Below, one piece after another: positions 25,662-35,536 of a stretch of DNA of 64,000 nucleotides; the first letter of the stretch is position 1, and every line of letters starts with the position of its first letter. The notes under the pieces were generated by a model. That model did no database searches and was not told the DNA's origin. It saw only the letters and a list, made by a program, of their open reading frames with translations. Source of the stretch: Thalassospira povalilytica (lineage in GTDB: Bacteria; Pseudomonadota; Alphaproteobacteria; Rhodospirillales; Thalassospiraceae); NCBI RefSeq assembly GCF_002844235.1, contig NZ_PGTS01000001.1, forward strand, positions 434,001 to 498,000, given 5' to 3'. The translations under genes and the position numbers were made by a program.

Positions 25662-26594
25662 ATGTCACTTGATTGGGAAGGATTACGGACCTTTGCCCAT
25701 GTTTGTCAGGCCGGGAATATGAGTGCCGCTGCCCGTGAACTCGGGGTGAACCAGACGACGGTGGCGCGCCGCATTGCCCGGCTGGAAGAATGGGTGGGCT
25801 ATGCCATTTTGCACCGCGATGGTCGTGCGCTGGCACCAACCGCCCGTGCGCAGGTTCTGTTGCAAACAGCCCAACACATGCAGGACACGGTATCGGATTT
25901 GCTGACACGCGATCCGGTTTCCGAACAGGCTGACGGGGCTGTTGGCGGCATTGTGCGCCTGACCGGGGTTGATGCGATTTTACAAGATTGCGTCGCCCCG
26001 CATATCGCCGATCTGCATCAACGCTTTCCGAAAATTGCTTTGGAACTGATCGGGGCCAACCGCAATCTCAGTCTGCCACAACGTGAAACCGATATCGCCA
26101 TCCGCCTGGCCCGACCCGATAGCGGGGCGTTTCATATCCGCAAGCTCGGCCATCTTGAATATGGCATCTATTGCAATCCGAACGGATTGCCGGCAACCGC
26201 GATGGATCCGCAAACCCTGCCATGGATTGACCTTGACGAATTCTTTGCCGACAAGCCCGAACAAAAATGGCTGGCCGATCATTTCCCCGACCGGACGGTC
26301 ATCGGCTATGCCAATCGCGGATCGATCATGGTTTCAATGATGACGGGGCATGCCTGTTGCGCCCTTTTGCCCCGATGCGTCGGGGATCGCATCGACTTTC
26401 TCAGATGCCTTGATACCTATCACCCGACCGGCCGCGAAGTCTGGCTTCTAACCCATCAGGAAAAACGCCATCTGCCCCATGTCCGCGCCGTCATCGACTG
26501 GCTGACCCGCATCCTGCTTGACGGGGATTTTATTAACGTTGGAAACACCGAGAGGCAGAGAAGTAAGATTGAGTTTCCTGGCGCGACAATTTGA
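25662..26594 (+). CDS. LysR-family transcriptional regulator
   Basis: A 310-residue regulator: winged HTH in LDWEGLRTFAHVCQAGNMSA with ARELGVNQTTVARRIARLEE, then a substrate-binding domain (GIVRLTGVDAILQDCVAPHI, ETDIAIRLARPDSG). The ATG at 25662 is the best start; ATG 25659 and GTG 25650 are in frame, but the GTG would put the operator against the start. The last 20 or so residues (after RILLDGDF) differ in character and codon use from the rest and coincide with the AT-rich boundary of the GDP-fucose genes, so the original 3' end may have been replaced. Probable target: the divergent isochorismatase-fold gene. Confidence 0.9.
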   Translation: MSLDWEGLRTFAHVCQAGNMSAAARELGVNQTTVARRIARLEEWVGYAILHRDGRALAPTARAQVLLQTAQHMQDTVSDLLTRDPVSEQADGAVGGIVRLTGVDAILQDCVAPHIADLHQRFPKIALELIGANRNLSLPQRETDIAIRLARPDSGAFHIRKLGHLEYGIYCNPNGLPATAMDPQTLPWIDLDEFFADKPEQKWLADHFPDRTVIGYANRGSIMVSMMTGHACCALLPRCVGDRIDFLRCLDTYHPTGREVWLLTHQEKRHLPHVRAVIDWLTRILLDGDFINVGNTERQRSKIEFPGATI

Positions 26595-26691
26595 TTGTTG
26601 TTTGAAGCGATACAGATGTTGGAAGGCTGTATCAAAGTGTTCTATAAACTCTTGAACTTCATTTGACTGCCTCCGTAGGAAATTCATCTAA

Positions 26692-28134
26692 ATGCAAAAA
26701 GATGCTGTGATCAAACCAGTAATTATGTGTGGTGGTTCCGGTACCAGACTTTGGCCTCTTTCGCGGAAAGCATTTCCAAAGCAGTTTATTCCTCTGTATC
26801 AAGGAAAGTCTCTTTTTGAATTGACCGTTGAGCGTGTGTCAAATCTCGGAGACGTTCTGGCGGTCAGTGGCGATGAGTATAGATTCTTCGTACAGGAAGC
26901 AGCAGATAAGCTGGGCGTAGAACTCCCCCAATTGCTTGAGCCTGCCGGACGGGATACTGCGCCAGCTATGGCTCTGGCAGCATTTTTTGATGGTGAAGCT
27001 GATGATTTGATCCTGTTCTGCCCGGCGGATCATTTTATACCTGATGCTTTACGGTTTCAGACGATGGTTCAAGAGGCTCAAAAGCTGGCGGACGAAGGCT
27101 GGATTGTTACCTTCGGAGTGCAGCCTGGTCTGCCGAGTACAGCATACGGCTATATTGAATTAGGCGAAAAGATTTCTGGAGAGGCAAGGAAGTCGCTTCG
27201 CTTCCATGAAAAACCCGACAGCAAAACGGCACTTGAATTTCTGTCGTCGGGTAAGTTTCTCTGGAACTCTGGAATTTTCTTGATCAAAAGGTCGGTATTG
27301 CTCAATGCGTTGAATGAGTTTGAGCCCGACATTTTTAACGCCTGTCAATCTGCAATGGCCGATGTAGTTCAGGACGGTTCTTTTTGGCGTCCCGGAGACA
27401 GTTTTGCTAGTGCGCCAAAGAAAAGCATAGATTACGCGGTGATGGAGCATGCAAAAAATATTGCGGTATTCCCGTTTAATGGTGTTTGGAGTGACGTCGG
27501 CAGTTGGAACGCAATGTTTGCACTAAGTGAGATGGATGATAATGGTTGCGGAAAGATTGGTGTCGCTGAAAATATTCACTCCATCAATTCGGAAAACACG
27601 CTTGTCCATGCCTCGGAGCGTCGTTTTGTTGTAACGATTGGGACGAGGGACCTTGTCATAGTTGATACACCAGACGCCCTGATGGTCAGCGCGCTTGATC
27701 AGGTTGAGAATGTTAAGCAAGCAGTTGCCGAGTTGGAAGTTGCCAATCGTACGGAAGCATCAGAGCATAGAAGAGTGGCTCGTCCGTGGGGTGCTTATGA
27801 CAGCATTGATCATAGTGACCGTTTTCAGGTCAAGCGGATTACCGTCAAGCCGGGTGCCCGGCTCTCGTTACAAAGGCACCGACATAGGGCAGAACACTGG
27901 GTCGTGGTAAAGGGTACAGCACTTGTGACCCGAGATAATGAGACGTTCTTGCTCAAAGAAAACGAGTCAACCTATATTCCCCTTGGTGCCGTGCATCGTA
28001 TGGAAAATCCGGGAAAAACACCTCTGGAACTAATTGAAGTTCAGTCAGGTAGCTATCTGGGAGAGGATGATATCGAGCGTTTTGACGATGAATATGGACG
28101 CACCACAAAAAATCGCGAATTGGGACAGGGATAA
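26692..28134 (+). CDS. manC: Mannose-1-phosphate guanylyltransferase / mannose-6-phosphate isomerase
   Basis: A 480-residue bifunctional enzyme giving GDP-mannose. The N-terminal nucleotidyltransferase has IMCGGSGTRLWPLSRKAFPK and later GVWSDVGSWNAMF; FLWNSGIFLIK is the sugar-binding region. The C-terminal cupin (type II isomerase) has RPWGAYDSIDHSDRFQVKRI, LQRHRHRAEHWVVVKGTA and YIPLGAVHRMENPGKTPLEL, with the metal-binding His residues. Length matches the family. It opens an AT-richer, tightly packed operon (manC, gmd, fcl), with gmd starting on the next base after its stop. Confidence 0.95.
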   Translation: MQKDAVIKPVIMCGGSGTRLWPLSRKAFPKQFIPLYQGKSLFELTVERVSNLGDVLAVSGDEYRFFVQEAADKLGVELPQLLEPAGRDTAPAMALAAFFDGEADDLILFCPADHFIPDALRFQTMVQEAQKLADEGWIVTFGVQPGLPSTAYGYIELGEKISGEARKSLRFHEKPDSKTALEFLSSGKFLWNSGIFLIKRSVLLNALNEFEPDIFNACQSAMADVVQDGSFWRPGDSFASAPKKSIDYAVMEHAKNIAVFPFNGVWSDVGSWNAMFALSEMDDNGCGKIGVAENIHSINSENTLVHASERRFVVTIGTRDLVIVDTPDALMVSALDQVENVKQAVAELEVANRTEASEHRRVARPWGAYDSIDHSDRFQVKRITVKPGARLSLQRHRHRAEHWVVVKGTALVTRDNETFLLKENESTYIPLGAVHRMENPGKTPLELIEVQSGSYLGEDDIERFDDEYGRTTKNRELGQG

Positions 28135-29256
28135 ATGACCAAACGGGCGTTAATAACCGGCATTACTGGCCAGGATGGTAGCTATCTGGCTGAGTTCCTG
28201 CTTGAGAAGGGATACGAAGTCCACGGTATCAAGAGGCGAAGCAGCTCCCTCAATACAGATCGTATTGATCATCTGTATCAAGATCCTCATGAGGATAATC
28301 GCAAGCTGGTGCTTCACTATGGTGATTTGGCAGACAGTAGCAATCTGACGCGAATTATCAATGATGTGAAGCCTGACGAAGTCTATAATCTGGGTGCGCA
28401 AAGCCATGTAGCTGTCAGCTTTGAGGCCGCAGAATACACCGCTGACATTGATGCTTTGGGAACTTTGAGACTTCTTGAAGCGATCCGTTTTCTTGGGCTG
28501 GAAAAGAAAACCCGTTTTTATCAGGCGTCAACGAGTGAACTGTATGGCTTGGTACAGGAAGTTCCTCAGAAGGAAACAACACCCTTTTACCCTCGCAGCC
28601 CTTATGCCGTCGCCAAGTTGTATGCTTACTGGATTTCTGTAAATTACAGAGAAGCTTATGGCATGTATGCCTGTAACGGAATTTTGTTTAACCACGAAAG
28701 TCCGCGCAGGGGAGAAACATTTGTCACACGCAAGATAACCCGCGCTTTGGCAAATATTTCTCAAGGCTTGGAAAGCTGCCTGTATCTTGGAAATTTGGAT
28801 GCTCTCAGAGATTGGGGGCATGCCAAGGACTATGTTCGAATGCAATGGCTTATGTTGCAACAGGAAGAAGCTCGTGACTACGTTATTGCAACTGGACGTC
28901 AGGCGTCAGTCCGTGAGTTTGTGAATATTGCTGCAAAGGAGCTAGGTATAACCTTGCGCTTCGAAGGTGAGGGAGTTGCTGAGAGAGGGATTGTAGAAGC
29001 ACTTGATACAAACATTTCTTCAGCGATCAAGGTGGGAGATGAAATCGTGCGGGTTGACCCGCGTTATTTCCGTCCAGCCGAAGTGGAGACACTGCTTGGT
29101 GATCCCTCAAGGGCAAAGAATGAGCTGGGATGGGAACCTGAGATAAGCATGGAAGATATGGTTCGCGAGATGGTTGCTCATGACCTCAAGAAAGCCCGGC
29201 AACTCCGCGTTTTGAAAGAGAATGGGTTTGATGTTGCAGTTAACGCATCGCAGTGA
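28135..29256 (+). CDS. gmd: GDP-mannose 4,6-dehydratase
   Basis: A 373-residue extended SDR enzyme converting GDP-mannose to GDP-4-keto-6-deoxymannose. NADP loop: [35 protein letters not shown] binds the cofactor phosphate. The catalytic region is [17 protein letters not shown] and [15 protein letters not shown] (Y-x3-K), and [20 protein letters not shown] is the GMD signature. Length is standard. It is followed after three bases by fcl, which finishes the GDP-L-fucose route. Confidence 0.96.
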   Translation: MTKRALITGITGQDGSYLAEFLLEKGYEVHGIKRRSSSLNTDRIDHLYQDPHEDNRKLVLHYGDLADSSNLTRIINDVKPDEVYNLGAQSHVAVSFEAAEYTADIDALGTLRLLEAIRFLGLEKKTRFYQASTSELYGLVQEVPQKETTPFYPRSPYAVAKLYAYWISVNYREAYGMYACNGILFNHESPRRGETFVTRKITRALANISQGLESCLYLGNLDALRDWGHAKDYVRMQWLMLQQEEARDYVIATGRQASVREFVNIAAKELGITLRFEGEGVAERGIVEALDTNISSAIKVGDEIVRVDPRYFRPAEVETLLGDPSRAKNELGWEPEISMEDMVREMVAHDLKKARQLRVLKENGFDVAVNASQ

Positions 29257-29259
29257 TTT

Positions 29260-30219
29260 ATGATTAAAAAGGTTTTTGTTGCAGGTCATAATGGGATGGT
29301 CGGTAGTGCAATTGCTCGCCGACTAAGACTTGATGCGCAAATCGAACTTGTTACAGCTACGCGTGGCGAATTGGATCTTGAAAATCAAGAATCAGTAAAC
29401 CGTTTCTTTGTTAGACACTCCATAGATGAGATTTATCTTGCAGCTGCCAAGGTTGGTGGAATTCACGCGAATAACACCTATCCAGCAGACTTCATTTATA
29501 AAAATTTGTTAATTGAGGCCAATATCATCGGTGCTGCTCACCAATATGATGTTCAGAAGCTTCTGTTTTTGGGGTCTAGTTGCATATACCCGCGTGCTGT
29601 GACACAGCCAATGCGAGAGGACGCTCTCTTGACCGGTGTACTCGAGGCCACTAACGAGCCTTATGCGATTGCCAAGATTGCAGGTATCAAACTGTGTGAG
29701 TCCTTCAATCGGCAGTACGGCCGGGATTATCGCAGCGTGATGCCTACAAACCTGTATGGCCCTGGTGACAACTATCACCCTGAGAACAGCCACGTCATTC
29801 CTGCACTTTTGCGCCGTTTTCATGAGGCTAAAGTTTCTCGTGCTCAGGAAGTCATTGTGTGGGGGAGTGGGAAGCCATTTCGCGAATTTCTATTCGTCGA
29901 TGACATGGCTGCTGCATGTATCCACGTCATGAATCTGGATGACGCGACCTACAAAGATAAAACAGAAGAAATGTGTAGCCACATCAATGTTGGCTATGGC
30001 TCGGATGTTACTATTCGGGAATTGGCGGCTGAAATCGCAAAAACCGTTGGTTTTGAAGGCAAAATCGTTTTCGATACCTCAAAACCGGACGGCACGATGC
30101 GAAAATTGATGGACAGCAGTCGCTTGTTCTCAACCGGCTGGAAGCCATCTGTTGATCTTCAAAGTGGTTTGGCAATCGCGTATGAAGATTTCCTGAGCGG
30201 GAAGGCGCGCGAAGTCTAA
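29260..30219 (+). CDS. fcl: GDP-L-fucose synthase
   Basis: A 319-residue enzyme that epimerises C3/C5 and reduces the 4-keto sugar to GDP-L-fucose with NADPH. Cofactor loop [36 protein letters not shown] and [10 protein letters not shown] are characteristic; the catalytic Y-x3-K is in [20 protein letters not shown], and the later [20 protein letters not shown] fits exactly. Its final four bases overlap the stop of frcK on the other strand, an abrupt junction with the GC-rich neighbour. Confidence 0.96.
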   Translation: MIKKVFVAGHNGMVGSAIARRLRLDAQIELVTATRGELDLENQESVNRFFVRHSIDEIYLAAAKVGGIHANNTYPADFIYKNLLIEANIIGAAHQYDVQKLLFLGSSCIYPRAVTQPMREDALLTGVLEATNEPYAIAKIAGIKLCESFNRQYGRDYRSVMPTNLYGPGDNYHPENSHVIPALLRRFHEAKVSRAQEVIVWGSGKPFREFLFVDDMAAACIHVMNLDDATYKDKTEEMCSHINVGYGSDVTIRELAAEIAKTVGFEGKIVFDTSKPDGTMRKLMDSSRLFSTGWKPSVDLQSGLAIAYEDFLSGKAREV

Positions 30220-30839
30220 ACAACCGTGACAGATGCCTTGCGGCTGGTTGTCATGATGATTCTGGCATTGGGCAGATCATTATGTTCGGCTTTGGTGATG
30301 GCAGATTGATGGTCAAAACCAAGGCCCTGCCACCGGTCAATCAGGCGTGCGCGCAGGGTTTCTTCAGGCACTTCAAGAAACACCGACAGATCAAAAAGCC
30401 CGTGAAGTCCGTTCCATGGTTCCTGATCAAGCAACAGGTAATTGCCTTCGACCAGAATGATGCGGTGGCGTGGCGAAATGGCGCGTGCCGATCCGCGTGA
30501 TATTTCAAGTGCGCGGTCAAAAACCGGCACATAGATCTCTTCATCTGGGCTATCGCGCAGCGCAAGCAGGATGCGTCTCAATCCCCCGACATCAAAGGTG
30601 TGCGGCGCGCCCTTGCGCGATAACAGGCCGCGCTGTTTCAGGATCGCATCATCAAAATGAAAACCATCCATCGGCACAACAGCAGCACCGGCTTCATCAC
30701 CCCCCAGATGGTGATAAAGCCGGTCGGACAAATGTGATTTGCCCGATGCTGGTGCCCCGATGATCGCAACCAGGATGCGCTGATCATCAGTTTGTTGTGC
30801 GCGGATCATCGCCGCCAGTTCGTCAATGTCGGGTGTCAT
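30216..30839 (-). CDS. frcK: FrcK-like kinase (P-loop nucleoside/fructose kinase family)
   Basis: A 207-residue cytoplasmic P-loop kinase related to uridine/pantothenate kinases. Walker A is [16 protein letters not shown]; the lid and base regions are PMDGFHFDD and [15 protein letters not shown]. Its place as last gene of a fructose ABC transporter operon is that of Sinorhizobium frcK. The ATG at 30839 is used; the longer frame start lacks family similarity. It lies 132 bases after frcA. In the Rhizobium system its exact phosphorylation target was not settled as far as I recall, so the role in fructose phosphorylation remains an inference. Confidence 0.8.
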   Translation of the reverse strand: MTPDIDELAAMIRAQQTDDQRILVAIIGAPASGKSHLSDRLYHHLGGDEAGAAVVPMDGFHFDDAILKQRGLLSRKGAPHTFDVGGLRRILLALRDSPDEEIYVPVFDRALEISRGSARAISPRHRIILVEGNYLLLDQEPWNGLHGLFDLSVFLEVPEETLRARLIDRWQGLGFDHQSAITKAEHNDLPNARIIMTTSRKASVTVV

Positions 30840-30971
30840 CTGGGTTGGGTCTTCTGGAATTGATGTCTTGTGGCTTTTTGTTTTTGAACGGGCGGGGCAG
30901 GGCTGCCGTTTTGGGCCATCCTGCCCCGTCCGGTCTGGTGCCATATCGTTGTCGAGTCAGCCATCATCGGA

Positions 30972-31760
30972 TCAGGTAGCGGCATCCACTGCGGGTGGTT
31001 CCATTGCCCCGGTCATGAAGGCAACCGCATCGGACATGCTGTAATCATCGGGCTTGATGGTACAAAGCCGTTTGCCCAGCCGATGGACATGAATGCGGTC
31101 CGCGACCTCGAACACATGGGGCATATTGTGCGAAATCAGCACAATCGGCATGCCGCGCGCCTTCACATCGGCAATCAGATCCAGCACACGCCGGCTTTCC
31201 TTCACACCAAGGGCGGCGGTCGGTTCATCCATGATCACAACGCGCGATCCGAATGCAGCCGCCCGTGCGACCGCAACCCCCTGGCGTTGCCCCCCAGAAA
31301 GGGTCTCGACCGCCTGGTTGATGTTCTGAATGGTCATCAGGCCAAGCTCGGACAGTTTTTCACGTGCAAGCCGTTGCATTTCCTTGTGATCAAGCGCACC
31401 GAAATATTTGCCCATGAAGCCTTTCTTGCGAAGCTCGCGGCCCATGAACATGTTATCGGCAATCGACAGGGCCGGCGACAGCGCAAGGTTCTGATAGACC
31501 GTCTCGATCCCGGCTTCGCGGGCCTCCATCGGCGATGTGAATCCGATCGGCTTGCCATCAAGTTCGATGCTGCCTTCATCAATCGTGATCGCCCCTGAAA
31601 GCGCCTTGATCAGCGATGATTTCCCCGCCCCGTTATCGCCGATAACGGCCAGAACCTCGCCGGGATAAAGATCGAAATCGGCATGATCAAGTGCGGTTAC
31701 CCGGCCATAGCGTTTGACAATCCCGCGCGCCCGAAGAACCGGTTTTGCTGTGTTGCTCAT
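30972..31760 (-). CDS. frcA: Fructose ABC transporter ATP-binding protein
   Basis: A 262-residue single-domain ATPase of the sugar ABC family. Walker A GDNGAGKSSLIKALSG, signature LSGGQRQGVAVARAAAFGSR, Walker B RVVIMDEPTAAL, and the switch His in VLISHNMPHVFEVADR are all present. It energises uptake through FrcC. Most sugar importers of this class use a double ATPase of about 500 residues; the single-domain form matches the FrcA type. Its ATG overlaps the frcC stop (ATGA), so translation is coupled. Confidence 0.92.
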   Translation of the reverse strand: MSNTAKPVLRARGIVKRYGRVTALDHADFDLYPGEVLAVIGDNGAGKSSLIKALSGAITIDEGSIELDGKPIGFTSPMEAREAGIETVYQNLALSPALSIADNMFMGRELRKKGFMGKYFGALDHKEMQRLAREKLSELGLMTIQNINQAVETLSGGQRQGVAVARAAAFGSRVVIMDEPTAALGVKESRRVLDLIADVKARGMPIVLISHNMPHVFEVADRIHVHRLGKRLCTIKPDDYSMSDAVAFMTGAMEPPAVDAAT

Positions 31761-32839
31761 GACGACACCTTTCTGATCCACTGGTCAATGGCCACGGCAA
31801 TGATGGTCAGCCACCCAATGGCAAAGACCTGCCACAGAACATCCACCCCCGCCAAGCGAAGCCCGGAATTGAACACACCAACAATCAGCGCCCCGATCAG
31901 CGGACCGATGATTGATCCGCGCCCGCCAAACAGCGAGATGCCGCCAATTACAACTGCGGTAATCGATTGAAGATTGGCTTCCTGAAAGCTTTGCGGTGAA
32001 ACCGATCCGACACGTCCGATCGATGCCCATGCCCCGATGCCGCATACAAGCCCGGCCAGACCATAAACCATGATCAGGGTGCGGTTGGTGCGAATGCCCG
32101 AAAGCTCGGCGGCTTCCTTGTCATCGCCAATCGCATAAACATGCCGCCCCCAGCTGGTATGGTTCAGGATGTACCAAAGCACCCCGAAAATCACCAGCAT
32201 CAGGATCGACCCATAGGTTATGCGCGCCCCGCCAAGCGCGATGCTTTCGCCAAAGAATTTCAAAAGCGGGGCAATTTCATCAAGCGTCTGGCTGCGGATC
32301 GACTGCGCGCCCGAAAGCCACAGATTAAGCGCAAAGAAAATATTCCAGGTGCCCAGTGTGACGATGAAAGGCGGCAACTTGATCCGGGTGACCAGAAAAC
32401 CGTTAAGGCCCCCGGCCGCAATCCCGCCGATACAGCCCGCAATGATCGCAATCGGGGCGGGCACGCCAAGGGTGATGGCAAGCTGGCCCATGATCACCGA
32501 CATCAGAACCATGATCGCCCCGACCGAAAGATCAATGCCCGCGGTCAGGATGACAAGGCTTTGTGCCGCGGCCAGAATCCCGATGATCGAGACCTGCTGC
32601 ATGATCAGCGACAGGTTAAAGGGTGAAAAGAATTTGCTGCCTGCAACGAAACCGAAAATCACGATGGACGCGATCAGAACGATCACCGGTACCATCGTCG
32701 GGTTGCCGTGCAGGAAATGCTGCACATTGTCAAACAGGCTGCGTGATTTGTGTTCGAATGTTGCAATGGAGCGGTCACTGGACTCAAGCGACTGCTCGAA
32801 ATCCTGTTTTTTGCGTGACGACTGAGCTGTATCGCTCAT
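31757..32839 (-). CDS. frcC: Fructose ABC transporter permease
   Basis: A 360-residue inner-membrane permease of the RbsC/XylH type with about 8-10 helices. The first 60 residues are cytoplasmic and charged. The family signature lies in ILTAGIDLSVGAIMVLMSVI, and AYAIG-like elements appear in YAIGDDKEAAELSGIRTNRT, which is the conserved coupling loop. The ATG at 32839 has GGAGGAA upstream. A long spacer with a perfect hairpin separates it from frcB. Confidence 0.92.
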   Translation of the reverse strand: MSDTAQSSRKKQDFEQSLESSDRSIATFEHKSRSLFDNVQHFLHGNPTMVPVIVLIASIVIFGFVAGSKFFSPFNLSLIMQQVSIIGILAAAQSLVILTAGIDLSVGAIMVLMSVIMGQLAITLGVPAPIAIIAGCIGGIAAGGLNGFLVTRIKLPPFIVTLGTWNIFFALNLWLSGAQSIRSQTLDEIAPLLKFFGESIALGGARITYGSILMLVIFGVLWYILNHTSWGRHVYAIGDDKEAAELSGIRTNRTLIMVYGLAGLVCGIGAWASIGRVGSVSPQSFQEANLQSITAVVIGGISLFGGRGSIIGPLIGALIVGVFNSGLRLAGVDVLWQVFAIGWLTIIAVAIDQWIRKVSS

Positions 32840-32965
32840 CTGTTCCTCCCGACCTGGTTCGGGTCTGTGCGGGGCAGGGTGCGCGCACGGCCCGGAAGTC
32901 ACCCGTCCGGTTCTGATGACCGGTTTGGTTTGCGGATGTCGACCAAGTGTAATCTAAAGTGGGAC

Positions 32966-32995
32966 AAGGAGGGCGAACTTCTTGCCGCCCTCCTT
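32966..32995 (-). other. Intercistronic hairpin between frcB and frcC
   Basis: AAGGAGGGCG and CGCCCTCCTT form a perfect 10-bp stem with a 10-base loop, 18 bases past the frcB stop. No T-run follows on the minus strand, so it looks like an mRNA-protecting or partial-termination element that lets the binding protein be made in excess over the permease. Confidence 0.6.
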
Positions 32996-33012
32996 CGAAG
33001 CGGAAGGGATCC

Positions 33013-34041
33013 TTAACCCCAGCAGCGATCCGTGCCTTCGGCAACGCTGATTGACGGCACGCCGTCAACAGGCTGGTCGGTCACAAGATTGACGCCGGTG
33101 TTATAGAAGTTCAGGCCCTGCGAATTCTGCGGTTTTTCACCGCTATCCGCCCATGCCTTGATTGCTTCGATTCCCTTGGACGCCATCAGAAGCGGATATT
33201 GCTGGGAGGTCGCGCCAATCACGCCATCCTTGACGTTGGCCACACCCGGGCAGCCGCCATCGACCGAAACAATCAGAACGCCTTCTTCCATGCCAAATGC
33301 CTTGAGCGCCTCATAGGCACCCGCCGCGGCCGGTTCGTTGATCGTATAGACAACATTGATATCCGGGTCGCGCTGCATAAGGTTTTCCATGGCTTTGCGG
33401 CCACCTTCCTCATTGCCGCTGGTCACGTCGTGACCAACGATCCGGGCGTCATCCTCGTCCCCGATCTTGTTGGGGTCCTTGATGTCGATCCCGAAACCTT
33501 TCATGAAGCCCTGATCGCGCAAGACATCGACCGACGGCGCACTTGGCGACAGATCAAGCAGCGCGATTTTCGCATCACTTGCCTTGTCGCCCAGTTTGGC
33601 CGCCGCCCACTGACCAATCAGCTCGCCTGCCTTGAAATTGTCGGTGGCAAAGGTCGCATCGGCCGCATCAATCGGTTCAAGCGGCGTATCAAGCGCAATC
33701 ACAAGCAGCCCGGCATCGCGGGCCTTTTTGACCACCGGCACAATCGCCTTGGTGTCCGATGCGGTCAGAAGAATACCCTTGGCCCCCGATGCAATGCAGG
33801 ACTCGATGGCCTGGACCTGTGTTTCATGGTCGCCATCGATTTTCCCGGCATAGGTCGAAAGATCGATGCCGAGTTCCTCGGCCTTGGCCGAAGCCCCTTC
33901 TTTCATTTTGACAAAGAACGGGTTGATGTCGGTTTTGGTGATCAGGCAGGCCCCGATATCGGCAGCCTGTGCCGCGTTGGGGGCAGCCGAAAGACCAAGA
34001 GCAAGCGCACCAAGGGTTGCGCCAAGAAGTGCTTTTTTCAT
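33013..34041 (-). CDS. frcB: Fructose ABC transporter substrate-binding protein
   Basis: A 342-residue periplasmic binding protein of the ribose/galactose type. Signal peptide residues 1-25 ([20 protein letters not shown], then AAQAAD). Mature features: [40 protein letters not shown], and the conserved end DRCWG; it agrees well with remembered Sinorhizobium FrcB. It binds fructose (possibly also ribose or mannose) and delivers it to FrcC. The ATG at 34041 has GGGAGGAAACAC upstream and begins the signal peptide. It is first in the minus-strand operon, facing frcR across a perfect inverted repeat. Confidence 0.94.
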   Translation of the reverse strand: MKKALLGATLGALALGLSAAPNAAQAADIGACLITKTDINPFFVKMKEGASAKAEELGIDLSTYAGKIDGDHETQVQAIESCIASGAKGILLTASDTKAIVPVVKKARDAGLLVIALDTPLEPIDAADATFATDNFKAGELIGQWAAAKLGDKASDAKIALLDLSPSAPSVDVLRDQGFMKGFGIDIKDPNKIGDEDDARIVGHDVTSGNEEGGRKAMENLMQRDPDINVVYTINEPAAAGAYEALKAFGMEEGVLIVSVDGGCPGVANVKDGVIGATSQQYPLLMASKGIEAIKAWADSGEKPQNSQGLNFYNTGVNLVTDQPVDGVPSISVAEGTDRCWG

Positions 34042-34182
34042 GTGTTTCCTCCCAGGGATGAACCTGAATGGCTGATCGGTTTCGACCAGCACCATTTGTT
34101 TTCCAACAGATCGTGGCGCGCATTTTCTTCAGGGCCTTCAACCTGTCTGCCGCCTAGCACACACCAATCCGGCGAGGCTGTC

Positions 34183-34211
34183 AATTAATAAATCCGGTTG
34201 ATTTATTAATT
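34183..34211. promoter_or_regulatory. 12-bp perfect inverted repeat, probable FrcR operator
   Basis: AATTAATAAATC, spacer CGGTT, then GATTTATTAATT. It is central in the frcB/frcR divergent space, 142 bases from the frcB start and 57 from the frcR start. ROK-type regulators bind AT-rich dyads of this kind, so control of both genes is likely. Confidence 0.7.
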
Positions 34212-34267
34212 AATCCTGTCACTCTGAACCGCAATCGGGCATTAAAGGACCCGAGTGGGAGGACCAG

Positions 34268-35515
34268 ATGACGCAAACCATATCGACCAGCCCCGACCAA
34301 ACAGGGGCGGAAGATCAGGCAGCACGTCCGCTGCATCCGGGCGGTGGCGCCAATCAGCTGCGTGTGCGCGCCTATAATGAACGGCTTGTCCTGTCGCTGG
34401 TCCGCCGCAATGCCGGTCTGTCAAAGGCCGATATTGCAAGGCTTTCGGGGCTTTCGGCCCAGACGGTGTCCGTGATCATGCGCGCCCTTGAAAAGGACGG
34501 ATTGCTCAAACGCGGCACCCCGGTCCGCGGCAAGGTCGGCAAACCCAAAGTCCCGATGGCGCTTAATCCTGACGGGGTATTTTCCTATGGTCTGAAGATC
34601 GGCCGGCGCAGTGCCGAACTGATCCTGCTGGATTTTGTCGGCACCGTGCGGGCGTCGCTCAAGGAAGCCTATAAATACCCGACCCCTGATGGCATCCGCC
34701 AATTTGTCCGGGACTCGATTGACCGCATCACCGCCGGTCTTGGCACGGATCAGCGCAACCGCATTGCCGGGATCGGCATTGCCGCCCCGTTTGAACTCTG
34801 GAACTGGGTGGATGAAGTCGGCGCCCCGGTCGAAGACATGAATGCCTGGCGCGAAGTCGATCTGATCGACACCATCGGTGCCATCGTGCCATTCCCGGTC
34901 TTTCAGCAAAATGACGCGACCGCCGCCTGCGGGGCCGAACTGGTCTTTGGCCTTGGGCCGAACTATGCCGACTTTGCCTATTTCTTTGTCGGATCGTTTA
35001 TCGGCGGTGGCGTGGTGCTCAATCAGGCGCTCTATGCCGGGCGTACCGGCAATGCCGGGGCTTTCGGATCAATGCCGGTTTCCTCGCGCAGCGGCCATCC
35101 CAGCCAGCTGATCGATCAGGCATCGATCTTTGTGCTTGAAGATATGCTGACCCGCGACGGCCGCGATCCCGCCATGCTGTGGCGCGACCCGGACTATTGG
35201 AACACGCTGGGTGAAACCCTTGATATCTGGATCAGCCACACCGCACGCAGTCTGGCAATCGCCATTACCTCGGTCTGTTCGGTGATCGATTTCGAAGCGG
35301 TGATTGTCGATGGCGGCTTTCCGCCTGATGTCTGTGCCCGGCTGGTCGCGGCAACCCGGGCGGCCACCAGCGACCTTGACCTTCAGGGCATCGAACGCCC
35401 CCATATCGAACAGGGCCAGGTCGGCAGTGCCGCGCGTGCCATCGGGGCGGCAAGTCTGCCTTTATTCTCGCGCTATCTGCTTGATCAGAATGTCCTGTTC
35501 AAGCAGATGCAATAA
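34268..35515 (+). CDS. frcR: ROK-family transcriptional regulator of fructose uptake
   Basis: A 415-residue regulator with an N-terminal winged HTH (NERLVLSLVRRNAGLSKADI, ARLSGLSAQTVSVIMRALEK) and a C-terminal ROK sugar-kinase-like fold (RIAGIGIAAPFELWNWVDEV, NDATAACGAELVFG, GSFIGGGVVLNQALYAGRTG). The kinase-type metal Cys cluster found in many ROK proteins is not obvious, consistent with a sensor without catalysis. It is divergent from frcB and so most likely represses or activates the frcBCAK operon in response to fructose or its phosphate. Confidence 0.9.
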   Translation: MTQTISTSPDQTGAEDQAARPLHPGGGANQLRVRAYNERLVLSLVRRNAGLSKADIARLSGLSAQTVSVIMRALEKDGLLKRGTPVRGKVGKPKVPMALNPDGVFSYGLKIGRRSAELILLDFVGTVRASLKEAYKYPTPDGIRQFVRDSIDRITAGLGTDQRNRIAGIGIAAPFELWNWVDEVGAPVEDMNAWREVDLIDTIGAIVPFPVFQQNDATAACGAELVFGLGPNYADFAYFFVGSFIGGGVVLNQALYAGRTGNAGAFGSMPVSSRSGHPSQLIDQASIFVLEDMLTRDGRDPAMLWRDPDYWNTLGETLDIWISHTARSLAIAITSVCSVIDFEAVIVDGGFPPDVCARLVAATRAATSDLDLQGIERPHIEQGQVGSAARAIGAASLPLFSRYLLDQNVLFKQMQ

Positions 35516-35536
35516 CCCCGGACCCAGCCCCAGCCC

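Noticed and set aside
33199-34188. 329-codon plus-strand ORF
   Set aside because: It is a shadow of frcB on the opposite strand.
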